Positions 47,264-56,264 of a DNA stretch of 64,000 bases are shown here, in pieces. The notes below the pieces were generated by a model that was given only the letters and a program-made list of their open reading frames with translations, did no database searches and was not told the DNA's origin. Position 1 is the stretch's first letter, and each line of letters opens with the position of its first letter. Source of the DNA: Sphingomonas sediminicola (GTDB lineage: Bacteria; Pseudomonadota; Alphaproteobacteria; Sphingomonadales; Sphingomonadaceae); assembly GCF_014489515.1 (NCBI RefSeq), contig NZ_CP060782.1:620001-684000 (forward strand), given 5' to 3'. The translations under genes and the position numbers were made by a program.

Positions 47264-49794
47264 GCAGCGCCGCACCGAAGCTCGCGCCCCCACGACTGAC
47301 GTTGCAGGTCGGCGCCTTGATACTTGCTTCGGTGATCGCGCTTCTCGCGTTCGAAGTGATCGATCACATGGCGCGGGACCTGCACCCGGCTGAGCTCCGC
47401 CACGCAATAGGCGCAATTGGGCCGTGGCGCGTGGCCGCGGCGTTGATGCTCACCTGCGCCAGCTACGTGACGCTGAGCTTTTATGACGCTTTCGCCTTCA
47501 GGCTTCTCAAGCGCAATCTAAGTTGGCGGCAGACGCGCTTCGCCGCCTTCTCCAGCTATGCCATTAGCAACAATCTGGGACTCGCGCTGATTACCGGAGG
47601 CTCTGCCCGCTACGCGCACTACAGCCGCTTCGGGCTCACCCCGAGCGAGATCACACGCGTTGTTCTGCTCTGCTCCGGAGCTTTCTGGACGGCGCTTTTG
47701 CTACTCTGCAGCCTGGTTCTATTAACGGGGCCACCGGGGCACAGAGCCCCTTTACCGGCGCCCTTGGACGTCAGACTCCAGACGGTTGCCCTGGCCATGC
47801 TGTTCGTGCTGGTCGCGACATGGTGCCTGGCATTCGGTGTGAAGCGCGTGCGGCGGTGTCTCCTCGGCACTGGCGAAATTGACCACGCGGCACTGATCGC
47901 ACTTCAAACTGTCGCTATTGTTGACGTACTCTTCGCTGCGGGTGCCTTGTTCATCCTCGTCGCTGGTGACAGCGCGGACCTGCAACAGCTGGCTCTGGCC
48001 TATGCTCTCGCGATCGTCGCCGGCGTCGCGTCCCATGTTCCAGGCGGCATGGGTGTTTTCGAAGCATCCTTCCTTTTGCTGGCGGGGGGGCAACAGGCGA
48101 AGTTGTTCGCGGCGGTTCTGCTCTACCGCCTCATTTACTACCTTCTGCCGCTCACGGTCGCTCTGATCATTCAGGGTGCCCGATGGGTCCCGCGCATTGC
48201 TCCGACCACGCAGGCTTCAGCCACCGCCGTAGCGCGTCTCGGACGCACGTCGATTCCGGCATTAGCAGCGGCTTTCACCGCCTTCGCAGGTATCGTACTG
48301 CTTCTATCTGCTGCCACGCCTGCCGTCCCCCATCGCCTCGTCTTCGTCGAGCGCTTCATCCCGCCTTTGCTCGTGGAGACGTCGCACTTTCTAATCAGCC
48401 TGCTCGGCACAGTGCTGCTTCTGCTGGGCCCGGCATTGTTCGCTCGCCTTCGAAGTGCGCTGATACTCGCGACCGGCCTCTTGGTCGCCGGCGCGCTCCT
48501 CTGCTTCACCAAGGGCATCGACTATGAGGAGGGCATCGTCCTCGTCATCGTTGCAGCCTTCCTGCAGATGAACGCTGGTAGCTTTTACCGGAGCGCAGGT
48601 ATCGGCACTGCCCCGCTCGGAGCACTATGGTGGGGGGTGGTGCTCTCCGCCGTCGCCATTGTGGGAGTGACTTTATTCGCCACGCAATTGCGTGGTGTGG
48701 CTGGACTCACCTGGTGGTCATTTGAATTCGGTCACGAAGCATCGCGGTCTTTGAGAGGCCTGCTTGCCGCAACAATCCTGCTCGGCGCTGTCGGCTTGCG
48801 GCAGCTTCTTACGATACCCGCACCCGGCGGGTCCGGACCGTTGCTTCCGGACAAAGTGCTCGAACGCTCATTATCCGGGGCGGAGCGCACCGATGGCATG
48901 CTCGCTCTCACTGGGGACAAGCAGTTCCTGGTTGCTCCGGAGCAGGACGCATTTCTGATGTACCGGGTGCAACGGCGCACTTGGGTCGTCATGGGTGACC
49001 CAGTCGGCCCTAAGGAGAGGTGGGCGGACCTGGCCTGGCGGCTGAGGGAGAGCGCCGACCGTGAAGCGGGCCTCGTGTGTTTCTACGAGATCTCCGACCG
49101 CATGCTTCCGATCATCGTTGATCTTGGCTTGGTCCCCATCAAGTATGGCGAGGAAGCTCTGATCGACACGCGGTGCGCTCCCCGTTTCTCGCGCTCCGTT
49201 CGCTCCTCGATTCACAGGGCCGAACGGGAAGGTCTCGAGTTCGCAGTCCTCCCGGCAGCCGAGCTCGATCATTGGTTTCCTGTTCTCAAGGACGTGTCGG
49301 ACGACTGGCTCAGTCAGAAGCACACTGATGAGAAGACCTTCAGCTTGGGCAGGTTCGACACGGATTACCTTCGCCACTTCGACTGTGCTGTCGTGCGCAA
49401 GGACGACAACGTGGTTGCCTTCGCGAATCTGTGGACTTTGCCCAACCATCGGGAAGCTTCGATCGACCTAATGCGCCGCCGTCATGATGCGCCCGCGGGA
49501 ACGATGGAGTTCCTGATCGCCAAGTGCATCATGCTGGCGGCCGAGCAGGGTTTCGAGAGATTCAGCTTGGGAGTGGCGCCTCTCGCGGGCTTGGCTAATC
49601 GGCCCTTGGCGCCTCGCTGGGCGCGGCTGGGCTCTACGGTCTATCGGCACGGGCAGCGCCTCTACAGCTTCAAGGGCCTTCGTGAGTTCAAGCAGAAATT
49701 CCGGCCGCAGTGGGAAGGCCGGTACGTCGGAACGCTCGGCGGGTGGCGCGGATGGCTATCGCTCCTCGACACCGCGCGGCTGATTGGCGACTGA
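47260..49794 (+). CDS. MprF/LpiA-type aminoacyl-phosphatidylglycerol synthase and flippase
   Basis: An 844-residue inner-membrane protein. Roughly the first 540 residues form 12-14 hydrophobic helices, the flippase domain (FAAFSSYAISNNLGLALITG, VASHVPGGMGVFEASFLLLA). The C-terminal cytoplasmic DUF2156 GNAT-like domain transfers an amino acid, usually Lys, from tRNA to phosphatidylglycerol: TWVVMGDPVG, FARFSRSVRSSIHRAEREG-like region, FSLGRFDTDYLRHFDCAVVR, SIDLMRRRHDAPAGTMEFLI and LYSFKGLREFKQKFRPQWEG. The product reduces surface charge and resists cationic peptides. The TTG start overlaps the AcvB-like stop. Intact over 2.5 kb. Confidence 0.88.
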   Translation: MSSAAPKLAPPRLTLQVGALILASVIALLAFEVIDHMARDLHPAELRHAIGAIGPWRVAAALMLTCASYVTLSFYDAFAFRLLKRNLSWRQTRFAAFSSYAISNNLGLALITGGSARYAHYSRFGLTPSEITRVVLLCSGAFWTALLLLCSLVLLTGPPGHRAPLPAPLDVRLQTVALAMLFVLVATWCLAFGVKRVRRCLLGTGEIDHAALIALQTVAIVDVLFAAGALFILVAGDSADLQQLALAYALAIVAGVASHVPGGMGVFEASFLLLAGGQQAKLFAAVLLYRLIYYLLPLTVALIIQGARWVPRIAPTTQASATAVARLGRTSIPALAAAFTAFAGIVLLLSAATPAVPHRLVFVERFIPPLLVETSHFLISLLGTVLLLLGPALFARLRSALILATGLLVAGALLCFTKGIDYEEGIVLVIVAAFLQMNAGSFYRSAGIGTAPLGALWWGVVLSAVAIVGVTLFATQLRGVAGLTWWSFEFGHEASRSLRGLLAATILLGAVGLRQLLTIPAPGGSGPLLPDKVLERSLSGAERTDGMLALTGDKQFLVAPEQDAFLMYRVQRRTWVVMGDPVGPKERWADLAWRLRESADREAGLVCFYEISDRMLPIIVDLGLVPIKYGEEALIDTRCAPRFSRSVRSSIHRAEREGLEFAVLPAAELDHWFPVLKDVSDDWLSQKHTDEKTFSLGRFDTDYLRHFDCAVVRKDDNVVAFANLWTLPNHREASIDLMRRRHDAPAGTMEFLIAKCIMLAAEQGFERFSLGVAPLAGLANRPLAPRWARLGSTVYRHGQRLYSFKGLREFKQKFRPQWEGRYVGTLGGWRGWLSLLDTARLIGD

Positions 49795-49906
49795 GGGCTG
49801 CAAGTTGCGGCGAAAATGAACCCGTTTTCATCCGCGTTCCAGCGCCGCGCCAGAATGAAAAGCGCATAGGCTGCACCGGCGATTGGTCCAACAAGGAGTT
49901 TTCGAA

Positions 49907-50194
49907 ATGAGACAGCTTCTAATTCCTGCAGCGGCGCTGGCCTTGCTCGCGAGTCCTGCTGCCGCAGCCTGGGCGGGACAGCCCGCAACCGCTTCACATG
50001 AGAAAGCCGCCTCAACCAGCAAGACGCCGTCGGCCAAGATGGGCCGGGCCGAGTCTCAGTGCCTTAAGAATGCGCGCTCGAAGTACGAGGCGGGCTCGAC
50101 GCGGAACCGTGCCGAGGCAAAGTGCAGGCAGGGCTCGCATATGAAGCACCGCAAAGCTGCACGGCCAACCGAACCGGCTAAGCAAAAGGGCTGA
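49907..50194 (+). CDS. Small basic secreted protein of unknown function
   Basis: A 95-residue exported protein. The signal peptide (MRQLLIPAAALALLASPAAA) precedes a Ser/Thr/Lys-rich mature region with KMGRAESQCLKNARSKYEAG and a second cysteine in EAKCRQGSHMKHRK. Two cysteines and a strong positive charge suggest a periplasmic binding or stress protein. I recognise no family with confidence. AAGGAG precedes the chosen ATG. It ends upstream of a strong intrinsic terminator. Confidence 0.7.
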   Translation: MRQLLIPAAALALLASPAAAAWAGQPATASHEKAASTSKTPSAKMGRAESQCLKNARSKYEAGSTRNRAEAKCRQGSHMKHRKAARPTEPAKQKG

Positions 50195-50233
50195 TCTGTT
50201 GGTCCTGCACCCGCGGCTTTAATGGCGGTTAGG

Positions 50234-50266
50234 GCGGCCTGCTACTTCGGCAGGCCGCTCTTCCTT
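50234..50266 (+). terminator. Intrinsic terminator after the small basic secreted protein
   Basis: A perfect 9-bp stem (GCGGCCTGC / GCAGGCCGC) with loop TACTTCG, followed by the pyrimidine-rich tail TCTTCCTT. Confidence 0.8.
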
Positions 50267-50488
50267 CTGGGAAGATTGGGGTGAAGTCTCGCAACTGACC
50301 ACCCCTGGATCTCGTAAGGGCTGAACGTCGCCACGAACGATGTTGGTATCATCGCCCCTCTTGGGCGGACGATTCCGATCACGGTGCTCGTGGCAGATGC
50401 AACAGCGTCATCGGAGGAGTCGGCAAAAGTCATTTCGGAGATCGCGCGAGCGGCAACAGAGCATTTCCACGAATGCCCTTTCAGTCAT

Positions 50489-50517
50489 AAACTGCTTTGG
50501 GTGGAAAACAGACGGTT
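50489..50517. repeat. Palindromic repeat family, copy 4 (degenerate)
   Basis: Contains the conserved core CTTTGGGTGGAAAACAGAC; the left arm is decayed. Lies 75 bases before the next gene. Confidence 0.6.
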
Positions 50518-50591
50518 GAACTGTGCGCTGATCCTTAACCCTTGCGCGCCTAGAGCCCCTCCACCTTCACGCGTACTCAGGGGTTTGTGAG

Positions 50592-51149
50592 ATGAATGGT
50601 CGGATACTCGGCGTGTGTGCGCTGCTAAGCGCCGGTGCCGCGCGGGCGGAACCAGTCAGCGAAACTTATGCGACCGTCGGTGAGTGGGAAATTACAGCGG
50701 GAAACCACGGAGCATGCGTGATGCAGCGCTCTTATCTACTCAAAGACAACGGTGACCAGCAAACACTCGTCGTCTTCTACGATGCGCAAAAGAAAGGCGC
50801 CGTGCTCGGATGGGGCACCCGCAAACCAAAGCTTCCGCCCCTCAGTGACTCGCTCGACTTCGACCTCTCTTTTAGCCGGAAAGGATCGTCGCTGAACGAG
50901 ACGTGGGGAAGCCAGCCATTTCAAATCGAAAAGGTCGGCGATGAATACAGATATAGCCATGTCTTTAAGGGCTCTGCAGACAGCGACCGCTTTCTTCGCG
51001 ATCTCGGTTCCAGCGAGATGCTGGCGTTATGGCTGGGGCCAACCGTGATGATGGCCCGCTATCTTAACGCATCAGAGGCGGTCGAGAAGCTGCGCGAATG
51101 CTCGTCCAAAGTCGTGGGATTAGATACCAGCGCTCGCTTGCAAAAATAG
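50592..51149 (+). CDS. Secreted protein of unknown function
   Basis: A 185-residue protein with a signal peptide (ending AAARAEP or nearby). The mature domain appears beta-rich (YATVGEWEITAGNHGACVMQ, LVVFYDAQKKGAVLGWGTRK, EWITAG-type strands) with cysteines near the start and at ECSSK near the C-terminus. I do not recognise a family. Promoter, terminator and partners are not evident. It sits alone on the plus strand between two copies of the palindromic repeat. Confidence 0.68.
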   Translation: MNGRILGVCALLSAGAARAEPVSETYATVGEWEITAGNHGACVMQRSYLLKDNGDQQTLVVFYDAQKKGAVLGWGTRKPKLPPLSDSLDFDLSFSRKGSSLNETWGSQPFQIEKVGDEYRYSHVFKGSADSDRFLRDLGSSEMLALWLGPTVMMARYLNASEAVEKLRECSSKVVGLDTSARLQK

Positions 51150-51192
51150 CCGCTCCTGAAGTCAGCTCGGAGGTGACAGCGGACGCTCGCCT

Positions 51193-51222
51193 AATGGCAA
51201 CTTTGGGTCGAAAACAGACATT
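51193..51222. repeat. Palindromic repeat family, copy 5
   Basis: AATGGCAACTTTGGGTCGAA followed by AACAGACATT. The outer bases and the GGGTCGAAA core are conserved. Lies between two convergent genes. Confidence 0.7.
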
Positions 51223-51230
51223 CGGAAGCT

Positions 51231-51950
51231 TCAGCTCTTGGCGGCACCGCTGCCGGAATCGATCGCCCTTTTCGGAACAAAGATGGACTCGCACAGATCG
51301 ATCTCGGCGAGGAATTCCTTTGTCAGATTGTCGGGTTGGACTGGGCTGATTCCCAGTTCGTCGGCGATCTTCTTCGAAACAGGCATGTTCCCTGCCCAGG
51401 TTCGATCTACCGAATATGCCATCGCCAGATTGCGGTAGATCGCCCGTCGGTCGTCAATCGACACCGGCCCGGCGAGTTCGTAGCCCTTGATAGCGAGCCA
51501 TGCCTCGCCCTCCTCCTCTAGGCGCTTTGAATTGCCGTCGAGCTCGTCGTAGAACTCGGCATATTTCTGGCGGGCCTTCGCCGGCACATAGGCGAAGATG
51601 GTTCCATCCCGAGAGTCCCAGGCGCTGCGATAGGGCGCCATGGTTGGGGCTCCGTAGACGCTGATTTGCGGCAATTCTTGACCGTCCTGCGCCTTTCGAA
51701 CCCAGTTCAGCAGTTCCTTGATACGCCGCATATTGCAGGCGCTTCCCCGGCTTCGAACGTCGTAGACGAACAGGTTCAGGCCGATCTCGTGATCGATGGT
51801 CCGCCTGAACTCGCGGACTTCGGCACGCATTTGCAAATTCTCGGCAAGCTGCTGCGCGCCCAGCGCCAGCAAGACGCCAAGCACGATAACGCCAACCTCA
51901 CCCGCGAAAACGCGCCAGCCTTTCAACGGACGTGGAAGACGAATGCGCAT
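51231..51950 (-). CDS. Membrane-anchored protein of unknown function
   Basis: A 239-residue protein with a single N-terminal transmembrane segment (GEVGVIVLGVLLALGAQQLA) after a basic stretch (RLPRPLKGWRVFA). A long, mostly helical soluble domain follows (AEVREFRRTIDHEIGLNLFV; DELDGNSKRLEEEGEAWLAI). The N-terminus resembles a recurrent group of sphingomonad hypothetical proteins that share this anchor; function unknown. It is followed by a palindromic repeat and lies alone on the minus strand. Confidence 0.72.
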   Translation of the reverse strand: MRIRLPRPLKGWRVFAGEVGVIVLGVLLALGAQQLAENLQMRAEVREFRRTIDHEIGLNLFVYDVRSRGSACNMRRIKELLNWVRKAQDGQELPQISVYGAPTMAPYRSAWDSRDGTIFAYVPAKARQKYAEFYDELDGNSKRLEEEGEAWLAIKGYELAGPVSIDDRRAIYRNLAMAYSVDRTWAGNMPVSKKIADELGISPVQPDNLTKEFLAEIDLCESIFVPKRAIDSGSGAAKS

Positions 51951-52026
51951 GCGCTCGGGCCCTCAAGCGTTGCGGCAGCGTAACAGAAGCGTTTGTGGTC
52001 GCAATGGATTGAAAGGGATCTTCGCT

Positions 52027-52056
52027 AATGTCCGCAATGGGTCGAAGGCAGACTTT
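52027..52056. repeat. Palindromic repeat family, copy 6
   Basis: AATGTCCGCAATGGGTCGAA followed by GGCAGACTTT. The left arm is perfect, the right arm partly decayed. Lies between divergent genes. Confidence 0.7.
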
Positions 52057-52178
52057 AGACACCGTACTGTTTTTGGGGACGGAACGCAGGCTCCACGAAG
52101 CCTTCTCCACCTTTATAAGTATTGCACGGCTGCAATGTCGCACCCATCTCGATCTCGCCAGCAAAGTGGAACTTGACA

Positions 52179-52772
52179 GTGAATCCTCTCAGTAAGGTCA
52201 TAACAGGGACTGCGGCGGCCGCACTCGCTGGCGGAATTGGCTACTATCTGTATGAGCGGAACACGGAGCAGCCGAGCTTTCAACTCATCCTGAAGGATGG
52301 GCGCTTTGAAATCCGGGATTATCCGAAACTCCTGGTTGCGGAGACGGTGTCGCGCGGCTCCCGAAATGGCGCCCTCAAAAACGGTTTTCAGAAGCTCGCC
52401 GCTTATATCTTCGCGAAGTCGCGGGGCGGCGACAAAATCCCGATGACTGCGCCGGTGGTACAGGATCGTGAAAAGATTCCAATGACCGCTCCTGTCATGC
52501 AGGATGAAGCAGGCCAAGACGGTTGGCGGACGCGGTTCATCATGCCCGCAAGTCACCACCGTGAAACGCTGCCACAGCCGCCAGAAGGCGTGACAATCAG
52601 CGAGTTACCGTCCCGCAGAGTGGCGGTCATCCGCTTCAGCGGCCGTGCCGACGATAATGCGGTCGCCCAGATGGAATCTACCTTGAGAAAGTGGATGTCA
52701 TCGCGCGCCCTTCGCGCAAGCGCGCCCGCCGAGTACGCCTTCTATAATTCGCCCTTCATCCCGGGCCTCTAA
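52179..52772 (+). CDS. SOUL-family haem-binding-like protein
   Basis: A protein of 197 residues with an N-terminal hydrophobic anchor (ITGTAAAALAGGIGYYLYER) and a SOUL domain: FEIRDYPKLLVAETVSRGS, two repeats of KIPMTAPV, FIMPASHHRETLPQPPEGV and AEYAFYNSPFIPGL at the end. SOUL proteins bind haem or related ligands in some organisms; the bacterial role is unclear. I chose the GTG at 52179 because family-like sequence begins there; the frame is open to 52122 with no good start. It converges with cysD. Confidence 0.85.
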   Translation: MNPLSKVITGTAAAALAGGIGYYLYERNTEQPSFQLILKDGRFEIRDYPKLLVAETVSRGSRNGALKNGFQKLAAYIFAKSRGGDKIPMTAPVVQDREKIPMTAPVMQDEAGQDGWRTRFIMPASHHRETLPQPPEGVTISELPSRRVAVIRFSGRADDNAVAQMESTLRKWMSSRALRASAPAEYAFYNSPFIPGL

Positions 52773-52829
52773 GGCGCAACGAAGTACTCATTCCCATCGA
52801 GCTGGCTGAAGCTCACAAGTAGCCATCGA

Positions 52830-53732
52830 TTAGAAGTAGCCTTCCGCTTTCTTCCGCTCCATTGCTGCCGCCTCCTCGTGGTCGATCAGGCGGCCGGCAC
52901 GCTCAGAGGTTCTGTCGATCAAGGTCTCCGCAATGATCTGTTCCACGGTCATAGCCGGACTTTCGATCGCCGCGGTCAGAGGATAGCAACCGAGCGTCCT
53001 AAACCGAATCTTGCGAGCACGCGGCGTTTCGCCAGGCTCGAGACGCATGCGATTGTCGTCGGCCAGGATAATGCTCCCTCCACGCTCGACGGTCCGGCGC
53101 TCCTGGCTGAAGTAAAGCGGTACGATCGGGATTCTCTCCCTGTGGATGTAGAGCCAGACGTCAAGTTCGGTCCAATTGGACAATGGATAAACGCGGATCG
53201 ATTCGCCTCTCGCCTTCCTGGCATTAAGAACGTTCCAGATCTCGGGCCTCTGGCGTTTCGGATCCCAGCGATGTGTGGCTGTGCGGAGTGAGAAAATGCG
53301 CTCCTTGGCTCGGGCCTTCTCCTCGTCTCTGCGAGCTCCGCCGAACGCCGCGTCGAAGCCGTACCGGTCGATCGCGCGTTTCAGCGGCTGGGTAAGCATG
53401 TTGTCGACATAGATGGATGTCGGCGTATCGAACGGGTTGATTCCCCGCTCAGCAGCCTCGTTGCTCGACTCTACGAGCAGTTCCAGCCCATGCGCGGCCG
53501 CCATCCGGTCGCGGTGCGCGAGCAGGTCGCGGAAGTCCCAACCCGATGCGATGTGCAAGAATGGAAACGGCGGACGTGCCGGGTAGAATGCTTTCAGCGC
53601 GAGCTGGAGCAGTACCGAGCTATCCTTGCCAACCGAGTAGAGCAGAACGGGTCGTTGCGCCTCGGCGACCACTTCACGAAAGATGTAAATGGACTCTGCC
53701 TCGAGCCGATTGAGATGGCTTAGCGCGTTCAC
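52830..53732 (-). CDS. cysD: Sulfate adenylyltransferase subunit 2 (CysD), orphan
   Basis: A 300-residue protein of the PAPS-reductase-like superfamily, the length of canonical CysD. It contains the PP-loop [37 protein letters not shown] and [20 protein letters not shown]. CysD with the GTPase CysN makes adenosine 5'-phosphosulfate from ATP and sulfate. No cysN or cysC is in the window. The GTG start at 53732 overlaps the dabA stop (GTGA), so its translation is coupled to the carbon-uptake operon, which is unusual. The longer upstream frame is dabA in another register. Confidence 0.92.
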   Translation of the reverse strand: MNALSHLNRLEAESIYIFREVVAEAQRPVLLYSVGKDSSVLLQLALKAFYPARPPFPFLHIASGWDFRDLLAHRDRMAAAHGLELLVESSNEAAERGINPFDTPTSIYVDNMLTQPLKRAIDRYGFDAAFGGARRDEEKARAKERIFSLRTATHRWDPKRQRPEIWNVLNARKARGESIRVYPLSNWTELDVWLYIHRERIPIVPLYFSQERRTVERGGSIILADDNRMRLEPGETPRARKIRFRTLGCYPLTAAIESPAMTVEQIIAETLIDRTSERAGRLIDHEEAAAMERKKAEGYF

Positions 53733-56249
53733 GCGTCGACTAGTCGCGCACCGAGGGTTTCGCCTTCCTGTTCCTCGATTTTCAGGCCCGGTTTCGCGAA
53801 CTCTTTGACTGTGCGCCAGCAGCGAAATCGCCCTGTGTTCGGTTCGACTGCGATGAGCTGCACCCAACCATTGCCGAACAGGCGCTGGAGGATGGCGTTG
53901 CGATCGATGATCTCCTCCAACCGGTCGAGCGGCGCCTCGACGATGGTCAGCAGCCTCTGCGGGACATGATAAGGTACGCCCTGATCATCGTAGAGCGATT
54001 GCCGCGGCAGCCCAACCCGAAGATCGCCGCCATTGCCCTGCACGACGCCAATCCCACCTAGGACGTTGTGGGTGATCTTATCGCCTGCCCCGAACCGGCT
54101 ATTGTCGACGGTGGAGAAAAGATATTGGCAATTGATCCATTGAGCCACGATCATTGGCGCGGTGAGGATGACCTCGAGTGCAGCTCCAGTGGGGTCGCTC
54201 GCCCAGTTGTAGCTGTGCAGGAACACCCGTCCCTCAAGATTTGCGTCTTTGGTCAGTTCTCTCGGCCCGACGATGAACGCGGCATTGCCTGCCAGGCCCC
54301 ACTCGGGACGGACCTCGCCCCAATGCTGGGATCCGACGAGCAGGTCGCGAGCGGAGCGACCAAGCCTTTGGCCGCGTTCTTCCCGGCACCGGTCGCCGGC
54401 GGTTGAAAGGTCTGCCTTGAGGTTGGCCAGATCCTGCTCGTGGGTCGCGGGAATGAGCTGCGTATCGAAGACTCTCACGAAGTCGCGCGTCGTGTCGTGC
54501 TCGGCTCCAACGAATACGGTGTCAGCCGGGATTTCGACGGAGTCTTCCGCCAAAGCTTTGCGGACGTCCGCATCGTTCAAGATTGCCGCTAGCAGCCGTG
54601 CGTTTTCGCCGCCCCGATGTCCGCCGCAGGCCCCGCAGTCCAGGGCGCTCGCAAACGGGTTGTTCACGGCGTGACTTCCGTGACCGACCAAGACGACAAG
54701 CCGAGCCAGGTTTGTTCCGAGGCCAGTCATCGAGAAGAGCGACCGAGCATAGTCGACCTGGTCGGAAAGAGGGATCCTGCTTCGGTCTGGCGCGAAGCAA
54801 CTCTCATCACGCCCGCTCAGCGATTTCAGGGAGGGACCGACGCAGCTTTCGACCATCCGCGCGGCTGCAAGCGGCCCGGTCGCCTCGGCAGCGGCGAAGG
54901 ATGTTCCGATCCCATTCTTGATCGCGTCGAAGATGCGCTGTGCAGAGGATCGTCTGAGCTTTTTCGCCCATGATTTCCGGGCTCTGGTTTCCTGCCCAAC
55001 TGCAGGCCCTTTGACGACCGCGTGCGCGGGCCTGAGGAGGACTGGGAGCAGATTCCGGCTGGAGGCCCCATCGGCAGACGTCAGCGATATTGGAAGACCG
55101 AAAAACCCGGCGTAGCCCAGCGTCTCGTAGGTGCCCTGGCTTTCGATGGCACGACGGAAAGGTTCCGAACGAACGTCGATACAAAAGACGAGCTGCGCCG
55201 TCGGCCGGCCATCGGCAGGCGAAGTGCTGGCGCTGCCGCGGATACGCTGGACGATAGAGCCTCGAAACGTGCGCTCTGCCGCCTCCATGAACATGAGACC
55301 CAAGTCGTCCTCATGGAGAGATCCAATTTCCCGCAGTGCGCAGCGGCCTTCCGCATGCAGGCTCCGCTGGTCCGCGCCGATGTCGAAATGGCCCAAGAGT
55401 TCCTCGGTTGCATCGACATGAAGCTCGTCCGCCCGCCAAGTCCAGCGATCGGGTGCGCTGCGCAGAACGAAAGTCCACAAGGCAAGTAGATCCGCCGCGG
55501 AAGCAGGCGCATCCTCGACCAGGTCTCGACCCGCGTACTCATTCCGCCAACGAATGTGGCCAGCCCAGCCAGGGAGGCGTGCGACCAGTTTCTTCAGCAC
55601 GGCGCCCCATTGATGAAAGGGGATGCCGAGTTCGCGCAGACCGGCTTCAATCTCGCGGAGGGGTCTTCAGCAAACTCACCCGGGGAGATGCGTCGGTGAC
55701 GATCTCCGCAAGGCGCCTATCGGCTGACAGAAGCGGGATAACGGCTCGATAGAGACCCGCGCGACGGCCGGGCATCAGAGAACCTGAGGTCTGGGAGAAG
55801 AAGGCGCCGCACCATTTGGCGATCAGCGCGTCGGCGGGAGCGAAGCGGTCCTCGTCCTCAAATTGCGAGCGCGGCTCGATGTCCAGCAGCCGAGCCAATA
55901 GCAGGTCAAGTTTCGAGACATTGGGACCGATCAGGGCGAACGCTTGTTCGAGTCCGCCGAGCCGCGTGATGGCAACATCACGTAGCGCGGAGCGGTCGAT
56001 CCGCCCGTTCTCGACCAGTTGACGCCAAGAGTTGAGCGGTAGCGTCGCTCGCGCATTGAACGTCCGCGCCGCATCCTTCACGGCCTCAGCAAAGGGGCGA
56101 TCCTCAAACGAGCACAGAGGATTGACCGCAATTGCGGATTGAAGCGGCCATAGTGGCGGGACGATCCGCCCAGCTTCTTCGACCAGCCTGGCGACATCGG
56201 GCGCGGCAGCTAAATGCTGGAAATTGCCTGCGGGGATCGGTTTGTTCAT
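53729..56249 (-). CDS. dabA: DabA-type inorganic carbon transporter subunit (DUF2309; one frameshift)
   Basis: A peripheral subunit of the DAB inorganic-carbon accumulation complex, about 839 residues; DabA resembles a beta-carbonic anhydrase. Putative zinc-site and catalytic residues are visible: [10 protein letters not shown] (Cys near 356 and Asp two residues on) and [20 protein letters not shown] (His near 523, Cys near 538), matching the order and spacing of the family. The frame changes at the G run 55660-55663; here removing one base, not adding one, gives [20 protein letters not shown]. It starts 15 bases after dabB and is coupled to cysD. Confidence 0.88.
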
Positions 56250-56264
56250 GATAGGGTCTCCGTT

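Larger units (their letters stand above)
50195..50591. other. 397-base gene-free region
   Basis: It holds an intrinsic terminator near its left end and one degenerate palindromic repeat near 50490. I see no convincing coding sequence, RNA gene or promoter motif in the remaining bases. Confidence 0.6.

Noticed and set aside
50242-50433. 63-codon minus-strand frame in the 397-base gap
   Set aside because: It overlaps a strong intrinsic terminator and has no coding character.
55660-55663. Programmed frameshift in dabA
   Set aside because: The run is only four G, there is no evident slippery heptamer or downstream structure that I can identify, and many neighbouring genes show similar run-length errors.
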